A stretch of 64,000 nt of DNA, taken from positions 60,739 through 124,738 of the forward strand of contig NZ_SWBM01000008.1 of assembly GCF_005116465.1 (NCBI RefSeq), given 5' to 3'. The notes beneath the pieces are model-generated. The model worked only from the letters and a program-made list of their open reading frames with translations, ran no database searches and was not told the origin of the DNA. Origin of the DNA: Robertmurraya kyonggiensis (lineage in GTDB: Bacteria; Bacillota; Bacilli; Bacillales; Cytobacillaceae). A program made the position numbers and the translations under genes. Position 1 is the first letter of the stretch. Each line of letters starts with the position of its first letter. Below are positions 46,809-61,460 of the stretch, piece after piece.

Positions 46809-48308
46809 ATGACGAAAGAAACAAAGCTTATTCCTGTTATGGCCGCTTTAATTTTAGGGATATTTGTAGCATCACTTGATAACACCATTGTGGCAACGAG
46901 TATGGGTTCAATTATCGGTGAATTAGGTGGAATGGACAAATATGTTTGGGTCACCTCAGCCTATTTAGTAGCGGAGATGGCGGGTATGCCGATTTTCGGA
47001 AAATTATCCGATATGTACGGACGCAAGAAATTTTATGTGTTCGGGATACTCGTATTCTTAATTGGTTCGATTTTATGCGGGACCGCTCAAACAATGGTCC
47101 AGCTTTGTATTTTCCGTGCGATACAAGGGATTGGCGGAAGTGCATTAATGCCAATTGCTTTCACAATTATCTGGGATGTCGTCCCAATGGAAAAGCGCGG
47201 TAAAATGAGTGGAATGTTTGGCGCGATTTTCGGACTTTCAAGCATTGCCGGTCCTTTGCTCGGTTCATTTATAACAGATACTTTTCATTGGAGATGGATA
47301 TTCTATATCAACATTCCAATCGGCCTGATTGCGTTAGCATTGATTGTAGTCTTTTACAATGAATCCAAAGTACACACTCGCCAAGTGATTGACTGGGCAG
47401 GTGCCATTCTCCTCGTCAGTTTTTCAGTAGCGCTTATGTTCGCGCTCGAATTAGGTGGAGATACTTATGAATGGGGTTCATGGCAGATTATTGGATTGTT
47501 TATCTTAGCACTTGTAAGTTTTATCGCTTTTCTTTTTGTTGAAAAAGTGGTGAAGGATCCCATTTTGCCTTACAGCTTATTCAAAGAGCGTCTCTACACC
47601 AATAGTGTATTATCAGGAATGTTCTACGGTGGTGTATTTATGGTATCAACCATTTACATTCCACTTTACATCCAAGGGGTAACTGGCGGTACAGCAACAA
47701 ACTCTGGCTTATTACTATTGCCGATGATGGTGGCTTGTAGTGTTACTGCTGCAACCGGTGGTTCTCTAGCAAATAAATTTAGTTACAAATCCATCATGAT
47801 TGTATCAGGGATTATTTTAGGAATTGGAACAGTGTTACTAGGAACTCTTGAGGCTTCGACACCAAGGTGGGTCGTAACCATCTATATGGTGATTGTTGGG
47901 CTTGGAGTTGGTCCTTCGTTTTCAATCCTAGGGATGGCCGTACTTCAAAAAGCACTGCCTCAACAAAGAGGAATCGCAAGCTCGACCAGCAACTTTCTAC
48001 GCTCTTTAGGAATGACGCTTGGAATCACAATATTTGGCGTTATTCAAAAGAATAGATTTATGGACGGACTACCAGAAGCTATTAAGGAGCATGGAACCGG
48101 GGAAGATAGTAGTGCTATTCTGTCTCCTGAATTGCGTGCCCAAATTCCTGCTGACATTTTAGAAAAAATTACGGATACGTTAACAAGCTCCATTACGACA
48201 ACCTTTTTGTGGACACTCATTCCATTAGGACTGGCATTTGTTTTCATCTTGATGATGAGTAAGGAAAAATTGACAGATTCTCAGATGCAAATGGAAGACC
48301 AAGTGTAA
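46809..48308 (+). CDS. MFS multidrug exporter (DHA2, 14 helices)
   Basis: 499 aa from the ATG at 46809 with AAGGGG upstream. Fourteen predicted helices. Motifs: LDNTIVATSMGSIIGELGG (motif D1), FGKLSDMYGRKKFYVFGILV (motif A), FRAIQGIGGSALMPIAFTII (motif B) and GAIFGLSSIAGPLLGSFITD (motif C of antiporters). DHA2/EmrB-QacA drug:H+ antiporter. Pairs with the divergent TetR repressor; substrate unknown. Confidence 0.95.
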   Translation: MTKETKLIPVMAALILGIFVASLDNTIVATSMGSIIGELGGMDKYVWVTSAYLVAEMAGMPIFGKLSDMYGRKKFYVFGILVFLIGSILCGTAQTMVQLCIFRAIQGIGGSALMPIAFTIIWDVVPMEKRGKMSGMFGAIFGLSSIAGPLLGSFITDTFHWRWIFYINIPIGLIALALIVVFYNESKVHTRQVIDWAGAILLVSFSVALMFALELGGDTYEWGSWQIIGLFILALVSFIAFLFVEKVVKDPILPYSLFKERLYTNSVLSGMFYGGVFMVSTIYIPLYIQGVTGGTATNSGLLLLPMMVACSVTAATGGSLANKFSYKSIMIVSGIILGIGTVLLGTLEASTPRWVVTIYMVIVGLGVGPSFSILGMAVLQKALPQQRGIASSTSNFLRSLGMTLGITIFGVIQKNRFMDGLPEAIKEHGTGEDSSAILSPELRAQIPADILEKITDTLTSSITTTFLWTLIPLGLAFVFILMMSKEKLTDSQMQMEDQV

Positions 48309-48320
48309 GTAGATACTAGA

Positions 48321-48347
48321 AGCTGCCTTTATTGGCGGCTTTTTTTC
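48321..48347 (+). terminator. Terminator of the MFS gene
   Basis: AGCTGCC (48321-48327) pairs with GGCGGCT (48334-48340), followed by seven T. Confidence 0.88.
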
Positions 48348-48427
48348 GTTTTGAAAGGGATTCATAAATTACCTTTTTTTTGGGGAAGTTAGTTGGAAAG
48401 AGCTGGTGTTGTTTCAATGATGTTTGA

Positions 48428-48531
48428 TTGACAGAAATTACTCTGTCACAGCAATAGTTGTCACACATTCTTGATTTGGTTGACAGAATTCACCCGCTAA
48501 CCGCAATAGTTGTCAGGCAAATACAAGATTC
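48428..48531. repeat. 52-bp repeat, TTGACAG...TTGTCA family, two copies
   Basis: TTGACAGAA occurs at 48428 and 48480, and GCAATAGTTGTCA occurs 52 bp apart as well. TGACA and TGTCA are inverted arms in each unit. The remainder of the spacer (48348-48640) holds only the purD terminator. Confidence 0.75.
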
Positions 48532-48559
48532 ACTCAATCCCAATATAGCTAGCATTCAA

Positions 48560-48610
48560 AACAAAGACCGTCCCCCCAAAAAGGGTATTTTACCTCTTTT
48601 GGTGAGACGG
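48560..48610 (-). terminator. Purine operon terminator
   Basis: CCGTC (48568-48572) pairs with GACGG (48606-48610), extended by a C/A-rich arm against TTTTGG; the minus strand then reads TCTTTGTTTT. It lies beyond the small plus-strand gene at 48641, about 110 nt after purD. Confidence 0.65.
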
Positions 48611-48640
48611 CCTTCCATTCATGAAAGGAGGCTAGAAGAA

Positions 48641-51580
<2,940 letters not shown>

Positions 51581-51592
51581 TACATAATCCCC

Positions 51593-52144
51593 CTATTGTA
51601 AAAGTCCTTGGATCACCTTTGGATATAATTCATGCTCGATCCGATGTATTTTCGTTTGTAAGCTTACCTTCGTTTCATTCTCACTCAATTCAATCGCTTT
51701 CTGTGCAATGATGGGACCAGTATCCATTCCTGCATCAACAAAGTGAACTGTCACACCACTTACCTTCACCTTCGCTTCTAACGCTTGGCCAATGGCATCC
51801 TTGCCAGGAAAAGCTGGAAGCAAAGATGGATGGATATTGACAATTTTCCCTTCAAACGCCTGCAGGAGAGTTGGACCAATCAAACGCATATAGCCCGCGA
51901 GAACAATCAATTCTACTCCGTACTTTTTAAGAGAATGTAAGATTTCTAGTTCATAAGCTTCTTTGTCGGCATAATCCTTTGCCTGAAAAACAAAGGTTGG
52001 AACGTCCGCTTTCTTCGCGCGTTCAACGCAAAAGGCTTGAGGCTTATCGCAAACAAGTAAACTAATTTCTGCATCGAGCTGAGTGTCTAATATTGCTTGA
52101 AAATTACTCCCGCTCCCTGACGCAAATACGGCAATCTTTTTCAT
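51593..52144 (-). CDS. purN: GAR transformylase (formyl-THF dependent)
   Basis: 183 aa. [16 protein letters not shown] begins the protein; [20 protein letters not shown] and [20 protein letters not shown] hold the catalytic Asn-His; [20 protein letters not shown] holds the Asp. Third step of the pathway. Start overlaps the purM stop by 4 bp (ATGA). Confidence 0.97.
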   Translation of the reverse strand: MKKIAVFASGSGSNFQAILDTQLDAEISLLVCDKPQAFCVERAKKADVPTFVFQAKDYADKEAYELEILHSLKKYGVELIVLAGYMRLIGPTLLQAFEGKIVNIHPSLLPAFPGKDAIGQALEAKVKVSGVTVHFVDAGMDTGPIIAQKAIELSENETKVSLQTKIHRIEHELYPKVIQGLLQ

Positions 52145-53157
52145 CCAATTACCACCTCTGCTTGATTTGAAACAATACCCATTTGGTACGCTGTTTCTCC
52201 AAGCTCATTGAAAAATTGGACAACCTCTTCAGCAATCTCTGGTCGAACTGCAACAACCATGCCTGTTCCCATATTAAAAATGTTGTACATTTCTTGTCTA
52301 TCGAGGCCGCCTAACTTTTCCATCATGGTAAACACAGGTGGGATTGTCCAACTATTTTCTACAAGCTCTGCTCCAAGTCCTTCTGGCAGCATCCGTGGAA
52401 TATTTTCGATAAAGCCACCACCCGTAATATGGGCCATTCCTTTGATCTCAAATTTCTTCAACGCCTCTAATATCGATTTCACATATATTTTCGTTGGCCG
52501 TAAAAGCTCTTCTCCAACCGTGCACCCAAACTCCTCAACATACACATCTAAAGCCGTCTCGGCGAAAATTTTTCGCACAAGGGAATAACCGTTACTGTGT
52601 ATACCGCTGGAAGCTAAGCCGATTAGTACATCGCCCGCTTCAATTGTCTCGCCCGTAATGATAGCTGACTTTTCACAAACACCAACGGAAAATCCTGCAA
52701 GATCGTATTCATTTTCATCGTACATTCCTGGCATCTCGGCTGTTTCACCGCCAACTAAGGCACAGCCTGCTTGTTCACAGCCATCGGCAATCCCTTTGAC
52801 AATCGCTTCGATTTTTTCAGGAGCCGCTTTGCCACAAGCGATATAATCTAAAAAGTATAGAGGCTCTGCCCCCTGGACGACAATATCATTGACGCACATG
52901 GCAACGGCATCGATACCAATTGTGTCGTGCTTATCCATCATGAAAGCGAGCATTAGCTTCGTGCCGACACCGTCAGTCCCAGACACAAGCACCGGTTCCT
53001 TCAGGTTCAACGAAGATAAATCGAACATACCACCAAAGCCACCGAGTCCGCCAAGAACTCCGGGACGAATCGTTCTGTTCACATGCTTTTTCATTCTCGA
53101 TACGGCTTCATAGCCTGCCTCAATGTTCACACCTGCTTGCCTATATGCGTTGGCCAT
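52141..53157 (-). CDS. purM: AIR synthetase
   Basis: 338 aa. ATP-dependent cyclisation of FGAM to [23 protein letters not shown] at the N-terminus, [20 protein letters not shown] and [20 protein letters not shown] for ATP and substrate, and [19 protein letters not shown] near the end. A 485-bp gap, mostly a tandem repeat array, separates it from purF, which is unusual inside this operon. Confidence 0.97.
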   Translation of the reverse strand: MANAYRQAGVNIEAGYEAVSRMKKHVNRTIRPGVLGGLGGFGGMFDLSSLNLKEPVLVSGTDGVGTKLMLAFMMDKHDTIGIDAVAMCVNDIVVQGAEPLYFLDYIACGKAAPEKIEAIVKGIADGCEQAGCALVGGETAEMPGMYDENEYDLAGFSVGVCEKSAIITGETIEAGDVLIGLASSGIHSNGYSLVRKIFAETALDVYVEEFGCTVGEELLRPTKIYVKSILEALKKFEIKGMAHITGGGFIENIPRMLPEGLGAELVENSWTIPPVFTMMEKLGGLDRQEMYNIFNMGTGMVVAVRPEIAEEVVQFFNELGETAYQMGIVSNQAEVVIG

Positions 53158-53247
53158 GCTTAGTCCTCCTCTTCTTAAAAAGAAGCCATCCCAAAAGCAT
53201 TAGATACCTATTTGGGAGAGCTTCGCTAATTTCATAAATTTTTGGTG

Positions 53248-53611
53248 ATGTGGACACTATTTATCTAATCTCTTGGAATAGTGTCTTTATGAAATGCCCA
53301 TGCGGACACTATCCAGCTGTTCTCTTAGATTAGTGTCTTCATGAACGACTCATTCGGACACTATTCATTTGGTCTCTTAGATTAGTGTCTTTATGAACGA
53401 CTCATGCAGACATTTTCCAGCTACTCTCTATGATTTGTGTCTTCATGAACAACTCATGCAGACATTTTCCAGCTACTCTCTATGATTTGTGTCTTTATGA
53501 ACCTCCCATGTGGTCACTATTCAGTTGTTCTCTTAGATTAGTGTCTTCATGAACGGTTCATGCGGACACTATCCAGCTGATATCCTAAATTAGTGTCTTC
53601 ATGAACAAAAT
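53248..53611. repeat. 52-bp tandem array, GGACACTAT family, seven copies, inside the purine operon
   Basis: Units start at 53248, 53300, 53352, 53404, 53456, 53508 and 53560: six exact 52-bp steps. The consensus ATGCGGACACTATCCAGCTG ... TTAGTGTCTTCATGAAC shares its two ends with the array at 9830-10142. GACACTA and TAGTGTC are inverted arms 19 nt apart. It fills the purF-purM spacer, with about 90 bp before purM and 31 bp after purF. Confidence 0.95.
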
Positions 53612-53642
53612 TCTTCTGATAACAGGGGTTACCTGACCATCC

Positions 53643-55055
53643 TTATACCGTTTCATAAGTTCTTACAGTACTCGGATAAATCTCCGTTGGGTATTTACCT
53701 GTGAAGCAGGCTAAGCATTGCCCACAGTTTTCGTCTGGGCTGATCTTGCCGATTCCTTCAAGCAAGCCTTCCACACTTAAAAACGTTAACGTATCGGCGC
53801 CAATAATTTCGCGCATTTCTTCTACTGAATGGCTCGCGGCCATTAATTCTTCTTTTGTCGACGTATCAATTCCGTAGAAGCATGGATTCTTAATCGGAGG
53901 CGAACTGATCACAACATGGACCTCAGTTGCTCCCGCTTCCTTAAGCATCGTCACAATTCGTCGGCTTGTTGTCCCACGAACGATCGAATCATCGACCATG
54001 ATCACTCGTTTGCCTTCAACGACTCCACGGACTGGGGACAGCTTCATTTTTACCCCTTGCTCCCGTAATGATTGAGAAGGCTGGATGAAAGTTCGACCGA
54101 CATATTTATTTTTAATTAAGCCCATTTCATAAGGAATGCCAGATTCCTCCGCATAGCCGATTGCTGCAGAAATACTAGAGTCAGGTACACCTGTGACAAC
54201 ATCAGCCTCGATATGAACTTCCTTCGCAAGGCGACGACCGAGGTTTTTGCGCGCTGTATGAACATTGATCCCTTGAATATTGCTATCTGGTCGGGAAAAA
54301 TAAACGTACTCCATTGAACACATCGCTTGGTTCGCTGGCAGGGCATAAGTTTCAGAATGAATTCCATTTGTATCGATAATCACTAATTCGCCAGCTTCCA
54401 CATCACGAACAAACTCGGCTCCTACTACATCAAGCGCACATGTTTCAGAAGCAACAACATAGGCATCTCCTAATCGACCAATCGATAATGGACGCATTCC
54501 GTTTGGATCAAGAGCAATCATCAACTGATTTTCTGTCATGATTAAAAACGCATAAGCTCCTTTTAGCATTGTCAGTGCGTTTTTCACTTGTTCTACTAGT
54601 GGCATGTTTCCGCCACGGCGAATTAAGTGAGCTAATACTTCTGTATCGGAGCTTGTTTGAAAAATACTTCCTTGCGCTTCAAGCTGGCGTTTCAGTGCAT
54701 TCGCATTAACGAGATTGCCGTTATGAGCTAATGCTAGACTTCCAGATTGAGAGTGGAACAACAATGGTTGCACATTCTCATAGCCCCCTCCACCAGCAGT
54801 CGCATAGCGGACATGGCCAATAGCGCCGAATCCATCGAGCTGCCCAATCGCATCAGCCGTGAAAATCTCAGCGACAAGTCCTTCTCCTTTTACCCCTTTA
54901 AGCTTTCGACCGTCTGTGACCACCATTCCGGTTCCTTCCTGCCCACGGTGTTGTAGGGTGTGTAAACCGTAATAGGTAATTTGCGCAGCATCGGGATGTC
55001 CCCAGACGCCAAAGATGCCACATTCTTCGTTCAATCCCCTTATTTCAGCAAGCAT
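53643..55055 (-). CDS. purF: Glutamine PRPP amidotransferase
   Basis: 470 aa from the ATG at 55055 ([16 protein letters not shown]); AGGAG lies 8 nt upstream. The first 11 residues are the propeptide removed in the B. subtilis type; Cys 12 becomes the glutaminase nucleophile. [18 protein letters not shown] is the PRPP loop. Late cysteines ([14 protein letters not shown]) fit the 4Fe-4S cluster of this type. First committed step; feedback-inhibited by nucleotides. Starts within the 3' end of purL (16-bp overlap). Confidence 0.97.
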   Translation of the reverse strand: MLAEIRGLNEECGIFGVWGHPDAAQITYYGLHTLQHRGQEGTGMVVTDGRKLKGVKGEGLVAEIFTADAIGQLDGFGAIGHVRYATAGGGGYENVQPLLFHSQSGSLALAHNGNLVNANALKRQLEAQGSIFQTSSDTEVLAHLIRRGGNMPLVEQVKNALTMLKGAYAFLIMTENQLMIALDPNGMRPLSIGRLGDAYVVASETCALDVVGAEFVRDVEAGELVIIDTNGIHSETYALPANQAMCSMEYVYFSRPDSNIQGINVHTARKNLGRRLAKEVHIEADVVTGVPDSSISAAIGYAEESGIPYEMGLIKNKYVGRTFIQPSQSLREQGVKMKLSPVRGVVEGKRVIMVDDSIVRGTTSRRIVTMLKEAGATEVHVVISSPPIKNPCFYGIDTSTKEELMAASHSVEEMREIIGADTLTFLSVEGLLEGIGKISPDENCGQCLACFTGKYPTEIYPSTVRTYETV

Positions 55056-57256
55056 GGGATAGCTCCTCTCCAAGCACCCTCTAAATCTACGACTTCTTGC
55101 TCAAGCACAAGCTTGTCGTTTGAATAGATTTCGAGGTTTGGTGTATTCGTCGTTTCCCCAATCAAGACTGCATCTACTAAGCTTTCAAACTTCCCTTGAT
55201 GTTCTTTTTTCACCGAAACTAAGAAACGTGATTGGCTCTCACTAAATAGAGCCGATGTAGTATTGCCAGACACTTCGATTTGAGCGCCTAATTTGGTACC
55301 AAATAAGCTTTCAGCTACTGCAACACCTAATCCGCCTTCTGCAATATCATGGGCAGAAGCAACGAACCCTGCACGAATGGCTGCAAGCACTTGTTTCTGA
55401 ATCTTCGCTTCAAGTTCAAGGTCAAGCTCTGGTGCTTTCCCAAAAATACGTCCGTATGTCAGCTTTTGCAGCTCACTGCCACCGAACTCATCCTTCGTTT
55501 CGCCGATGACATAAATTAGGTCGCCAGCTCCCTTAAAGGCTTGCGTAGTAATATGATTTAAATTCTCCACAAGTCCAACCATTCCCACAACTGGTGTTGG
55601 ATAGATAGCTGTACCGTTTGTTTCATTGTAAAGTGACACGTTTCCGCCGATAACCGGAGCGTTTAACTTCAAGCAAGCTTCACTCATGCCGTCGACTGCT
55701 TTTTCAAACTGCCAGAAGATTTCTGGCTTTTCCGGATTTCCGAAGTTTAAGCAATCGGTAATCGCTAATGGTTCTCCTCCGGAAGCAACGATGTTACGAG
55801 CCGCTTCTGCGACAGCAATTTTCCCACCTGTTTCTGGATCCAAATAGATATATCTTGAATTACAATCCGTCGTCATCGCAAGCGCTTTTTCCGTGCCACG
55901 AATTCTTACGATTGCTGCATCTGAGCCTGGTGCCACTACCGTATTCGTCCGAACCATATAGTCATACTGATCATAGACCCACTCTTTGCTTGCGATCGTT
56001 GATTGTTTTAATAGATTAATCAATGTTTCGTTGTAATCGTCAACCTCTGGAATATCGTTTTCCATTGCTTGGAACTCGCGGAAATATTCTGGCTCAATCG
56101 AAGGCTTATGATAAACTGGCGCATCCTCTGCTAAGCTATCTGCCGGAACATCGGCAACGACTTCTCCTTTGTGTACAAGGCGAAGCATTTTATCATCTGT
56201 TACCGTTCCAATCGCGACGCATTCCAAATCATATTTTGAAAATAACTCGACGATTTCTTGTTCGCGACCTTTTTTCACGACAATAAGCATGCGCTCTTGC
56301 GATTCAGACAACATCATTTCATAAGCTGTCATGCCAGTTTCACGCTGTGGCACAAGGTCCAGATTCATTTCGATTCCCGAGCCTGCTTTACTTGCCATCT
56401 CTGCAGATGAGCTTGTTAAGCCAGCAGCTCCCATGTCTTGAATCCCAACAAGAGCATCCGAATGAATCAGTTCGAGACAAGCTTCAATCAGTAATTTTTC
56501 CATAAACGGATCGCCCACTTGAACTGCTGGACGCTTCTCATCTGATGCTTCAGATAGCTCTTCGGATGCGAACGTTGCCCCGTGAATGCCGTCTCGACCT
56601 GTTTTGGCACCGACATACATCACGGTATTGCCGACTCCGTGTGCCTGACCTTTTTTAATATCCTTATGATCGATTAACCCTACGCACATTGCGTTTACAA
56701 GAGGATTTCCTTCATAACAAGGGTCGAATTGCACCTCTCCACCAACCGTCGGAATCCCAATACAGTTTCCGTAACCTGCAATACCTGCCACGACTTCTTT
56801 AAAAAGGTAGCGCACACGGGCGGAAGGCTCTAGTTCGCCAAAGCGAAGCGAGTTTAATAGGGCAATCGGTCTTGCCCCCATCGAAAAGACGTCACGAATG
56901 ATCCCGCCAACACCTGTAGCTGCACCTTGGTACGGCTCGATTGCTGATGGATGGTTATGACTTTCGATCTTGAACACAACCGCTTGCTCATCACCGATAT
57001 CGACGATTCCTGCACCTTCTCCAGGACCTTGCAATACGCGCTCGCCTTTTGTCGGGAACTTTCTTAAGACAGGCTTTGAGTTTTTATAGCTGCAGTGCTC
57101 TGACCACATCACTGAAAAGAGTCCTGTTTCCGTATAGTTTGGCGTTCTTCCAAGGATTTTCTCCACACTTGCAAATTCCTCGTCGGTCAAACCCATTTCT
57201 CTGTAGACTTTTTCTAGTTTAATCTGCTCTGGACTTGGCTCAAGCTTTAACGACAT
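55040..57256 (-). CDS. purL: FGAM synthase large subunit (small PurL type)
   Basis: 738 aa, the short PurL that needs PurS and Pur[21 protein letters not shown] holds the active-site His; [20 protein letters not shown] and [20 protein letters not shown] are ATP/substrate loops; [20 protein letters not shown] and a second half-domain follow. Overlaps purQ by 17 bp. Confidence 0.97.
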   Translation of the reverse strand: MSLKLEPSPEQIKLEKVYREMGLTDEEFASVEKILGRTPNYTETGLFSVMWSEHCSYKNSKPVLRKFPTKGERVLQGPGEGAGIVDIGDEQAVVFKIESHNHPSAIEPYQGAATGVGGIIRDVFSMGARPIALLNSLRFGELEPSARVRYLFKEVVAGIAGYGNCIGIPTVGGEVQFDPCYEGNPLVNAMCVGLIDHKDIKKGQAHGVGNTVMYVGAKTGRDGIHGATFASEELSEASDEKRPAVQVGDPFMEKLLIEACLELIHSDALVGIQDMGAAGLTSSSAEMASKAGSGIEMNLDLVPQRETGMTAYEMMLSESQERMLIVVKKGREQEIVELFSKYDLECVAIGTVTDDKMLRLVHKGEVVADVPADSLAEDAPVYHKPSIEPEYFREFQAMENDIPEVDDYNETLINLLKQSTIASKEWVYDQYDYMVRTNTVVAPGSDAAIVRIRGTEKALAMTTDCNSRYIYLDPETGGKIAVAEAARNIVASGGEPLAITDCLNFGNPEKPEIFWQFEKAVDGMSEACLKLNAPVIGGNVSLYNETNGTAIYPTPVVGMVGLVENLNHITTQAFKGAGDLIYVIGETKDEFGGSELQKLTYGRIFGKAPELDLELEAKIQKQVLAAIRAGFVASAHDIAEGGLGVAVAESLFGTKLGAQIEVSGNTTSALFSESQSRFLVSVKKEHQGKFESLVDAVLIGETTNTPNLEIYSNDKLVLEQEVVDLEGAWRGAIPCLLK

Positions 57257-57923
57257 TTGCTTCCCTCCATTGTTTCACGATCGATTGGAACAGCTTCAAT
57301 CCGTCTGCTCCTCCTAAAATTTTCTCGACGGCTCTTTCAGGGTGTGGCATCATACCGAGGACATTTCCTTGTTCATTGATAATCCCTGCAATATTTTCAA
57401 GCGACCCATTCGGATTGTTTTCGTAAGTGAACACGATTTGGTTATTCGCCTTTAATTTTTCTAGTGTCTCTTCATCGCAATAGTAGTTTCCTTCTCCGTG
57501 CGCGATCGGAATTTGGATCCGCTCTCCGTCCCCATACACAGAAGAAAACATCGTTTCGTTATTGACTACTTTTAACTGAGTCGGGCGACAAATGAACTTC
57601 AAGCTTTCATTTCGTCTCATCGCTCCTGGGAGAAGGCCGCTCTCGAGCAAGATTTGGAATCCATTACATACACCAAGGACCGGCTTTCCAGTATTCGCAG
57701 CTTTGACAACCTCCTGCATCACCTTACTAAAACGAGCGATCGCTCCGGTTCGCAAGTAATCCCCGTAAGAGAATCCTCCAGGTAAAAGAATTCCATCATA
57801 CTGGTCTAAGTTTTCCGTGTCGTGCCAAACATACTCCACTTCTTCGCCTAGCTCATCCTTGATTGCATGATACATGTCGACATCACAGTTGGAACCAGGA
57901 AAAACAATGACTGCAAACTTCAT
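57240..57923 (-). CDS. purQ: FGAM synthase glutaminase subunit
   Basis: 227 aa, class I glutamine amidotransferase: [17 protein letters not shown] at the start, nucleophile in [20 protein letters not shown], and HPERA with the catalytic His near the C-terminus. It supplies ammonia to PurL. Overlaps purS by 4 bp and purL by 17 bp. Confidence 0.97.
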   Translation of the reverse strand: MKFAVIVFPGSNCDVDMYHAIKDELGEEVEYVWHDTENLDQYDGILLPGGFSYGDYLRTGAIARFSKVMQEVVKAANTGKPVLGVCNGFQILLESGLLPGAMRRNESLKFICRPTQLKVVNNETMFSSVYGDGERIQIPIAHGEGNYYCDEETLEKLKANNQIVFTYENNPNGSLENIAGIINEQGNVLGMMPHPERAVEKILGGADGLKLFQSIVKQWREANVVKA

Positions 57924-58174
57924 TTGGCCATAGCCTCCTCGATCTCATAGCGGTAGTCTTCAATAACCGGATTTGCAAGCAGGCGATCACATACTTCTTT
58001 TACCACCTCTTCAACATCGCGGTCCGATTTTTCAATCGTTAACTCCATATACTTTCCGATTCTAACGTCCGTTACTTCGTGATAGCTTAATGACTGCAAT
58101 GAATGCGTAACTGCTGCTCCTTGTGGATCAAGTACACTTTCTCTTAACGTTACATACACTTTTACTTTGAACAT
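57920..58174 (-). CDS. purS: FGAM synthase subunit PurS
   Basis: 84 aa. [20 protein letters not shown] and [20 protein letters not shown] are the PurS signature. Dimers bridge PurL and PurQ. Its 5' end overlaps purC by 13 bp. Confidence 0.97.
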   Translation of the reverse strand: MFKVKVYVTLRESVLDPQGAAVTHSLQSLSYHEVTDVRIGKYMELTIEKSDRDVEEVVKEVCDRLLANPVIEDYRYEIEEAMAK

Positions 58175-58887
58175 GCTGTTGTTCCTCCCAGTCTTGTTAA
58201 AATCGTTTCGTAAGCGTCCGTCAAATTTCCTAAATCGCGACGAAAGACGTCCTTATCAAGCTTTTCATTCGTTTGTTGGTCCCATAGGCGACAAGTGTCT
58301 GGCGAAATTTCATCAGCCAACACGATTTCCCCTTCAGCATCCTTCCCAAACTCAAGCTTGAAATCAATTAAGCGAATATCGATATCTTGGAATAGCTTTG
58401 TTAAAAGAGCATCCACTTCAAGAGCTTTTTCTTTTAAAATGGCGACCTCTTCCTTTGTGGCTAGCTTTAACTCCTCGATATGGTCTTCAGTCAGTAATGG
58501 ATCTCCTAACTCATCGTCCTTATAGTAAAACTCGACAATCGGTTTAGACAGTGACTTTCCTTCTTCAACTCCCAAACGCTTGGAAAAGCTTCCCGCTGCA
58601 ATATTGCGAACGACCGTTTCAAGGGGAATGATTTGGACTTTTTTCACCAATTGCTCCGTTTCCGAGAGCTTCTCAACAAAGTGAGAGGCCATCCCCGCTT
58701 CCTTTAGCTTTGAAAATATCAAACTCGTAATCTCGTTATTTAATCTGCCCTTGCCCGTGATTTGCGCCTTTTTTTCACCGTTAAAAGCAGTGGCTGAATC
58801 CTTATATTCAAGCCATACCAACTGGTCATCATTTGTCTGATACACTCGTTTTGCTTTTCCTTCGTATAGCAATGCTTGCTTTTCCAT
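58162..58887 (-). CDS. purC: SAICAR synthetase
   Basis: 241 aa. [20 protein letters not shown] is the N-terminal ATP loop; [38 protein letters not shown] and [17 protein letters not shown] are the classic signatures. It joins CAIR and aspartate. TAGGAGG precedes the ATG. The 125-bp purB-purC gap carries two inverted repeats. Confidence 0.97.
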   Translation of the reverse strand: MEKQALLYEGKAKRVYQTNDDQLVWLEYKDSATAFNGEKKAQITGKGRLNNEITSLIFSKLKEAGMASHFVEKLSETEQLVKKVQIIPLETVVRNIAAGSFSKRLGVEEGKSLSKPIVEFYYKDDELGDPLLTEDHIEELKLATKEEVAILKEKALEVDALLTKLFQDIDIRLIDFKLEFGKDAEGEIVLADEISPDTCRLWDQQTNEKLDKDVFRRDLGNLTDAYETILTRLGGTTACSK

Positions 58888-58908
58888 GGGGAAGCCTCCT
58901 ATTATGCT

Positions 58909-58926
58909 TTTTCGCGATCGCGAAAA
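58909..58926. repeat. 18-bp perfect palindrome before purC
   Basis: TTTTCGCGATCGCGAAAA lies 22 nt upstream of the purC start, just before its ribosome site. It could fold as an RNA hairpin or bind a protein. Confidence 0.7.
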
Positions 58927-58975
58927 TAGCTTTCATCTTTTGGAATATTCCGAACAAGACACGTATCACAGCCCG

Positions 58976-59000
58976 TCGAGGCACAAGTAAAGTGCCTCGA
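58976..59000 (-). other. Intra-operon hairpin after purB
   Basis: TCGAGGCAC and GTGCCTCGA (9-bp perfect stem, 7-nt loop) lie 13 nt after the purB stop. There is no T run, so it is not a standard terminator; mRNA processing or stability is possible. Confidence 0.6.
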
Positions 59001-59012
59001 AGGTCAATTTTT

Positions 59013-60305
59013 TTATAATCCGACTCTGTCAAAAATCGTATCAACATGCTTCAGGTGATAGTTGTAATCGAAGCAGTCATCAATTTCGGCTGGAGAAAGT
59101 TTAGAAGTGATTTTTTCATCCGCTTCAATTAAGCTTCTGAAATGCACTTGCTTTTCCCACGCTTCCATCGTTCTTGGTTGAACCGTATCATACGCCTCTT
59201 CACGTGTTAAGCCTTTGTCAATAAGAGCAAGTAGAACACGCTGAGAGTAAATCAAACCAAGCGTACGGTCCATGTTGCGCTTCATATTTTCAGGATAAAC
59301 CGTTAAGTTTTTAACGATGTTACCAAAACGATTTAGCATATAGTTCAAGGCAATCGTTGCATCTGGAAGGATGATTCTCTCTGCAGAAGAATGAGAGATA
59401 TCGCGTTCATGCCATAGTGGCACATTTTCATAAGCTGTAAGCATATGACCACGAATCACGCGAGCAAGACCCGTCATATTCTCAGAACCAATTGGGTTAC
59501 GCTTATGAGGCATGGCAGAAGATCCTTTTTGCCCCTTCGCGAAAAATTCCTCAACCTCACGCGTTTCACTCTTCTGAAGTCCGCGAACTTCTGTCGCAAA
59601 TTTTTCAATCGATGTCGCGATTAGAGCGATTGTGGACATATAGTGGGCATGACGGTCACGCTGTAATGTTTGTGTTGAAACCGGTGCTGGTGTGATGCCA
59701 AGCTTTTCACATACATATTTTTCTACAAACGGCTCAATATTCGCATACGTACCAACAGCCCCAGAAATTTTCCCGAACTCAACGCCAGCTGCTGCTTGCT
59801 TGAAACGTTCCAAGTTACGCTTCATCTCTTCATACCAAAGCGCAAGCTTCAATCCGAATGTTGTCGGCTCCGCATGAACCCCGTGCGTACGCCCCATCAT
59901 GACTGTGTATTTGTGCTCCTTTGCTTTGTTCTTTAATATTTCAACAAAGTTTTCTAGGTCTGTTAAAAGAATTTGATTCGCCTGCTTCAGAACGTAAGAT
60001 AAAGCCGTATCAACCACGTCGGTTGAAGTAAGTCCGTAATGAACCCACTTTCTTTCTTCTCCAAGTGTTTCAGATACAGCACGTGTAAAAGCTACTACAT
60101 CATGTCGAGTTTCTTCTTCGATTTCTTTAATACGGTCGATATCAAAAGATGCCTTTTCACGAATCTTTTGTACGTCCTCTTTCGGTATATCTCCAAGCTC
60201 TGCCCAAGCTTCACATGCTAAAATTTCAACTTCTAACCATGATTTAAAACGGTTCTCCTCCGTCCAAATCGCACCCATTTCAGGTCTTGTATAACGATCA
60301 ATCAT
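59013..60305 (-). CDS. purB: Adenylosuccinate lyase
   Basis: 430 aa, fumarase/aspartase superfamily. [20 protein letters not shown] and [20 protein letters not shown] hold catalytic His residues; [20 protein letters not shown] is the flexible signature loop with the catalytic Ser. It acts twice in purine synthesis (SAICAR and adenylosuccinate). 3 bp before purK. Confidence 0.97.
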   Translation of the reverse strand: MIDRYTRPEMGAIWTEENRFKSWLEVEILACEAWAELGDIPKEDVQKIREKASFDIDRIKEIEEETRHDVVAFTRAVSETLGEERKWVHYGLTSTDVVDTALSYVLKQANQILLTDLENFVEILKNKAKEHKYTVMMGRTHGVHAEPTTFGLKLALWYEEMKRNLERFKQAAAGVEFGKISGAVGTYANIEPFVEKYVCEKLGITPAPVSTQTLQRDRHAHYMSTIALIATSIEKFATEVRGLQKSETREVEEFFAKGQKGSSAMPHKRNPIGSENMTGLARVIRGHMLTAYENVPLWHERDISHSSAERIILPDATIALNYMLNRFGNIVKNLTVYPENMKRNMDRTLGLIYSQRVLLALIDKGLTREEAYDTVQPRTMEAWEKQVHFRSLIEADEKITSKLSPAEIDDCFDYNYHLKHVDTIFDRVGL

Positions 60306-60308
60306 CTC

Positions 60309-61460
60309 TTATCCTCCGATTCTTTCTTTCGCCTGTTCCCAAATGCCACTGTTCTCTATTTCAGAAAGTGCATCCCCGACAGAATTCCTTAATATCGTGA
60401 CATGCCCCATCTTACGCTTCACTTTTGCTTCTTTCTTTCCATATAAGTGAATCTTCCAATTTGGGTAGGCTTCAATTTTTTCAATAACTTTCTCTTGGTG
60501 CTCGCCTAGGATATTCACCATGACGGCTGGCTTTAGTAAGCTCGTGCTTCCTAGTGGCCAGTTGCAAACGGCGCGAATATGCTGCTCAAATTGCGAAGTT
60601 TCGCACGCTTCAATCGTGTAATGTCCAGAGTTATGCGGCCTCGGTGCAAGCTCATTTATGTATATCTGCCCCGTGGCTGTTAAAAACATTTCTACTGCTA
60701 ACGTTCCGACAAGCTTTAAGGATTCGGCTAATTGTTCGGCTAACTCTATTGCATCCTTTTGAGCTTTTCGCTCGATTCTTGCAGGAACGATTGTTTCGTG
60801 TAAAATATTTTCCTTATGAATATTCTCTCCTACTGGAAAAACGGCAGTCTCTCCTTTAGGATTTCTCACTACAATCACAGAGATTTCTTTTTCAAAAGGA
60901 ATCCACTTTTCGAGGACACACACTCCCGAATCGACGATTTCCTGAGCCTTTTCGATATCTTCGATTGTTCGGATCACGAGCTGACCTTTCCCATCGTAGC
61001 CACCCGTTGCCGTCTTTAAGACAGCTGGATAGCTGATTTCGTTGATGTTGGACTCTAAATCAGCCATTGATCCGACCACAGCATATGGCGCCACCTCTAA
61101 CCCTGCCGCGACAATCGCTTCTTTTTCTGTCACGCGATTTTGTGTCTTTTCAAGAAGCTCTTTTCCCTGCGGTACATAGGCATTGGCACAAAGCCATTGT
61201 AATGCATCTGCATCAATGTTTTCAAATTCATAAGTAACAACATCACTGACTGAAGCTAATTCTTGAATGGCACTTAGATCATCGTAAGCTGCTAGGATTT
61301 TGATATCCGCTACTTGATGAGCAGGACAATCCTCTGTCGGATCTAATACGGCAAGACGAAACCCTTGTACTTTGGCGGCTAGTGCCATCATTCGTCCCAG
61401 CTGTCCGCCTCCGATTATTCCAATGGTTTGCCCTGGTAAAATCAGTTTAGACAAGCTCAT
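60309..61460 (-). CDS. purK: N5-CAIR synthetase
   Basis: 383 aa from the ATG at 61460 (a GTG lies just before it). ATP-grasp fold: [20 protein letters not shown] at the N-terminus, [20 protein letters not shown] for [23 protein letters not shown] for metal. It carboxylates AIR with bicarbonate. Overlaps the purE 3' end by 14 bp. Confidence 0.96.
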   Translation of the reverse strand: MSLSKLILPGQTIGIIGGGQLGRMMALAAKVQGFRLAVLDPTEDCPAHQVADIKILAAYDDLSAIQELASVSDVVTYEFENIDADALQWLCANAYVPQGKELLEKTQNRVTEKEAIVAAGLEVAPYAVVGSMADLESNINEISYPAVLKTATGGYDGKGQLVIRTIEDIEKAQEIVDSGVCVLEKWIPFEKEISVIVVRNPKGETAVFPVGENIHKENILHETIVPARIERKAQKDAIELAEQLAESLKLVGTLAVEMFLTATGQIYINELAPRPHNSGHYTIEACETSQFEQHIRAVCNWPLGSTSLLKPAVMVNILGEHQEKVIEKIEAYPNWKIHLYGKKEAKVKRKMGHVTILRNSVGDALSEIENSGIWEQAKERIGG

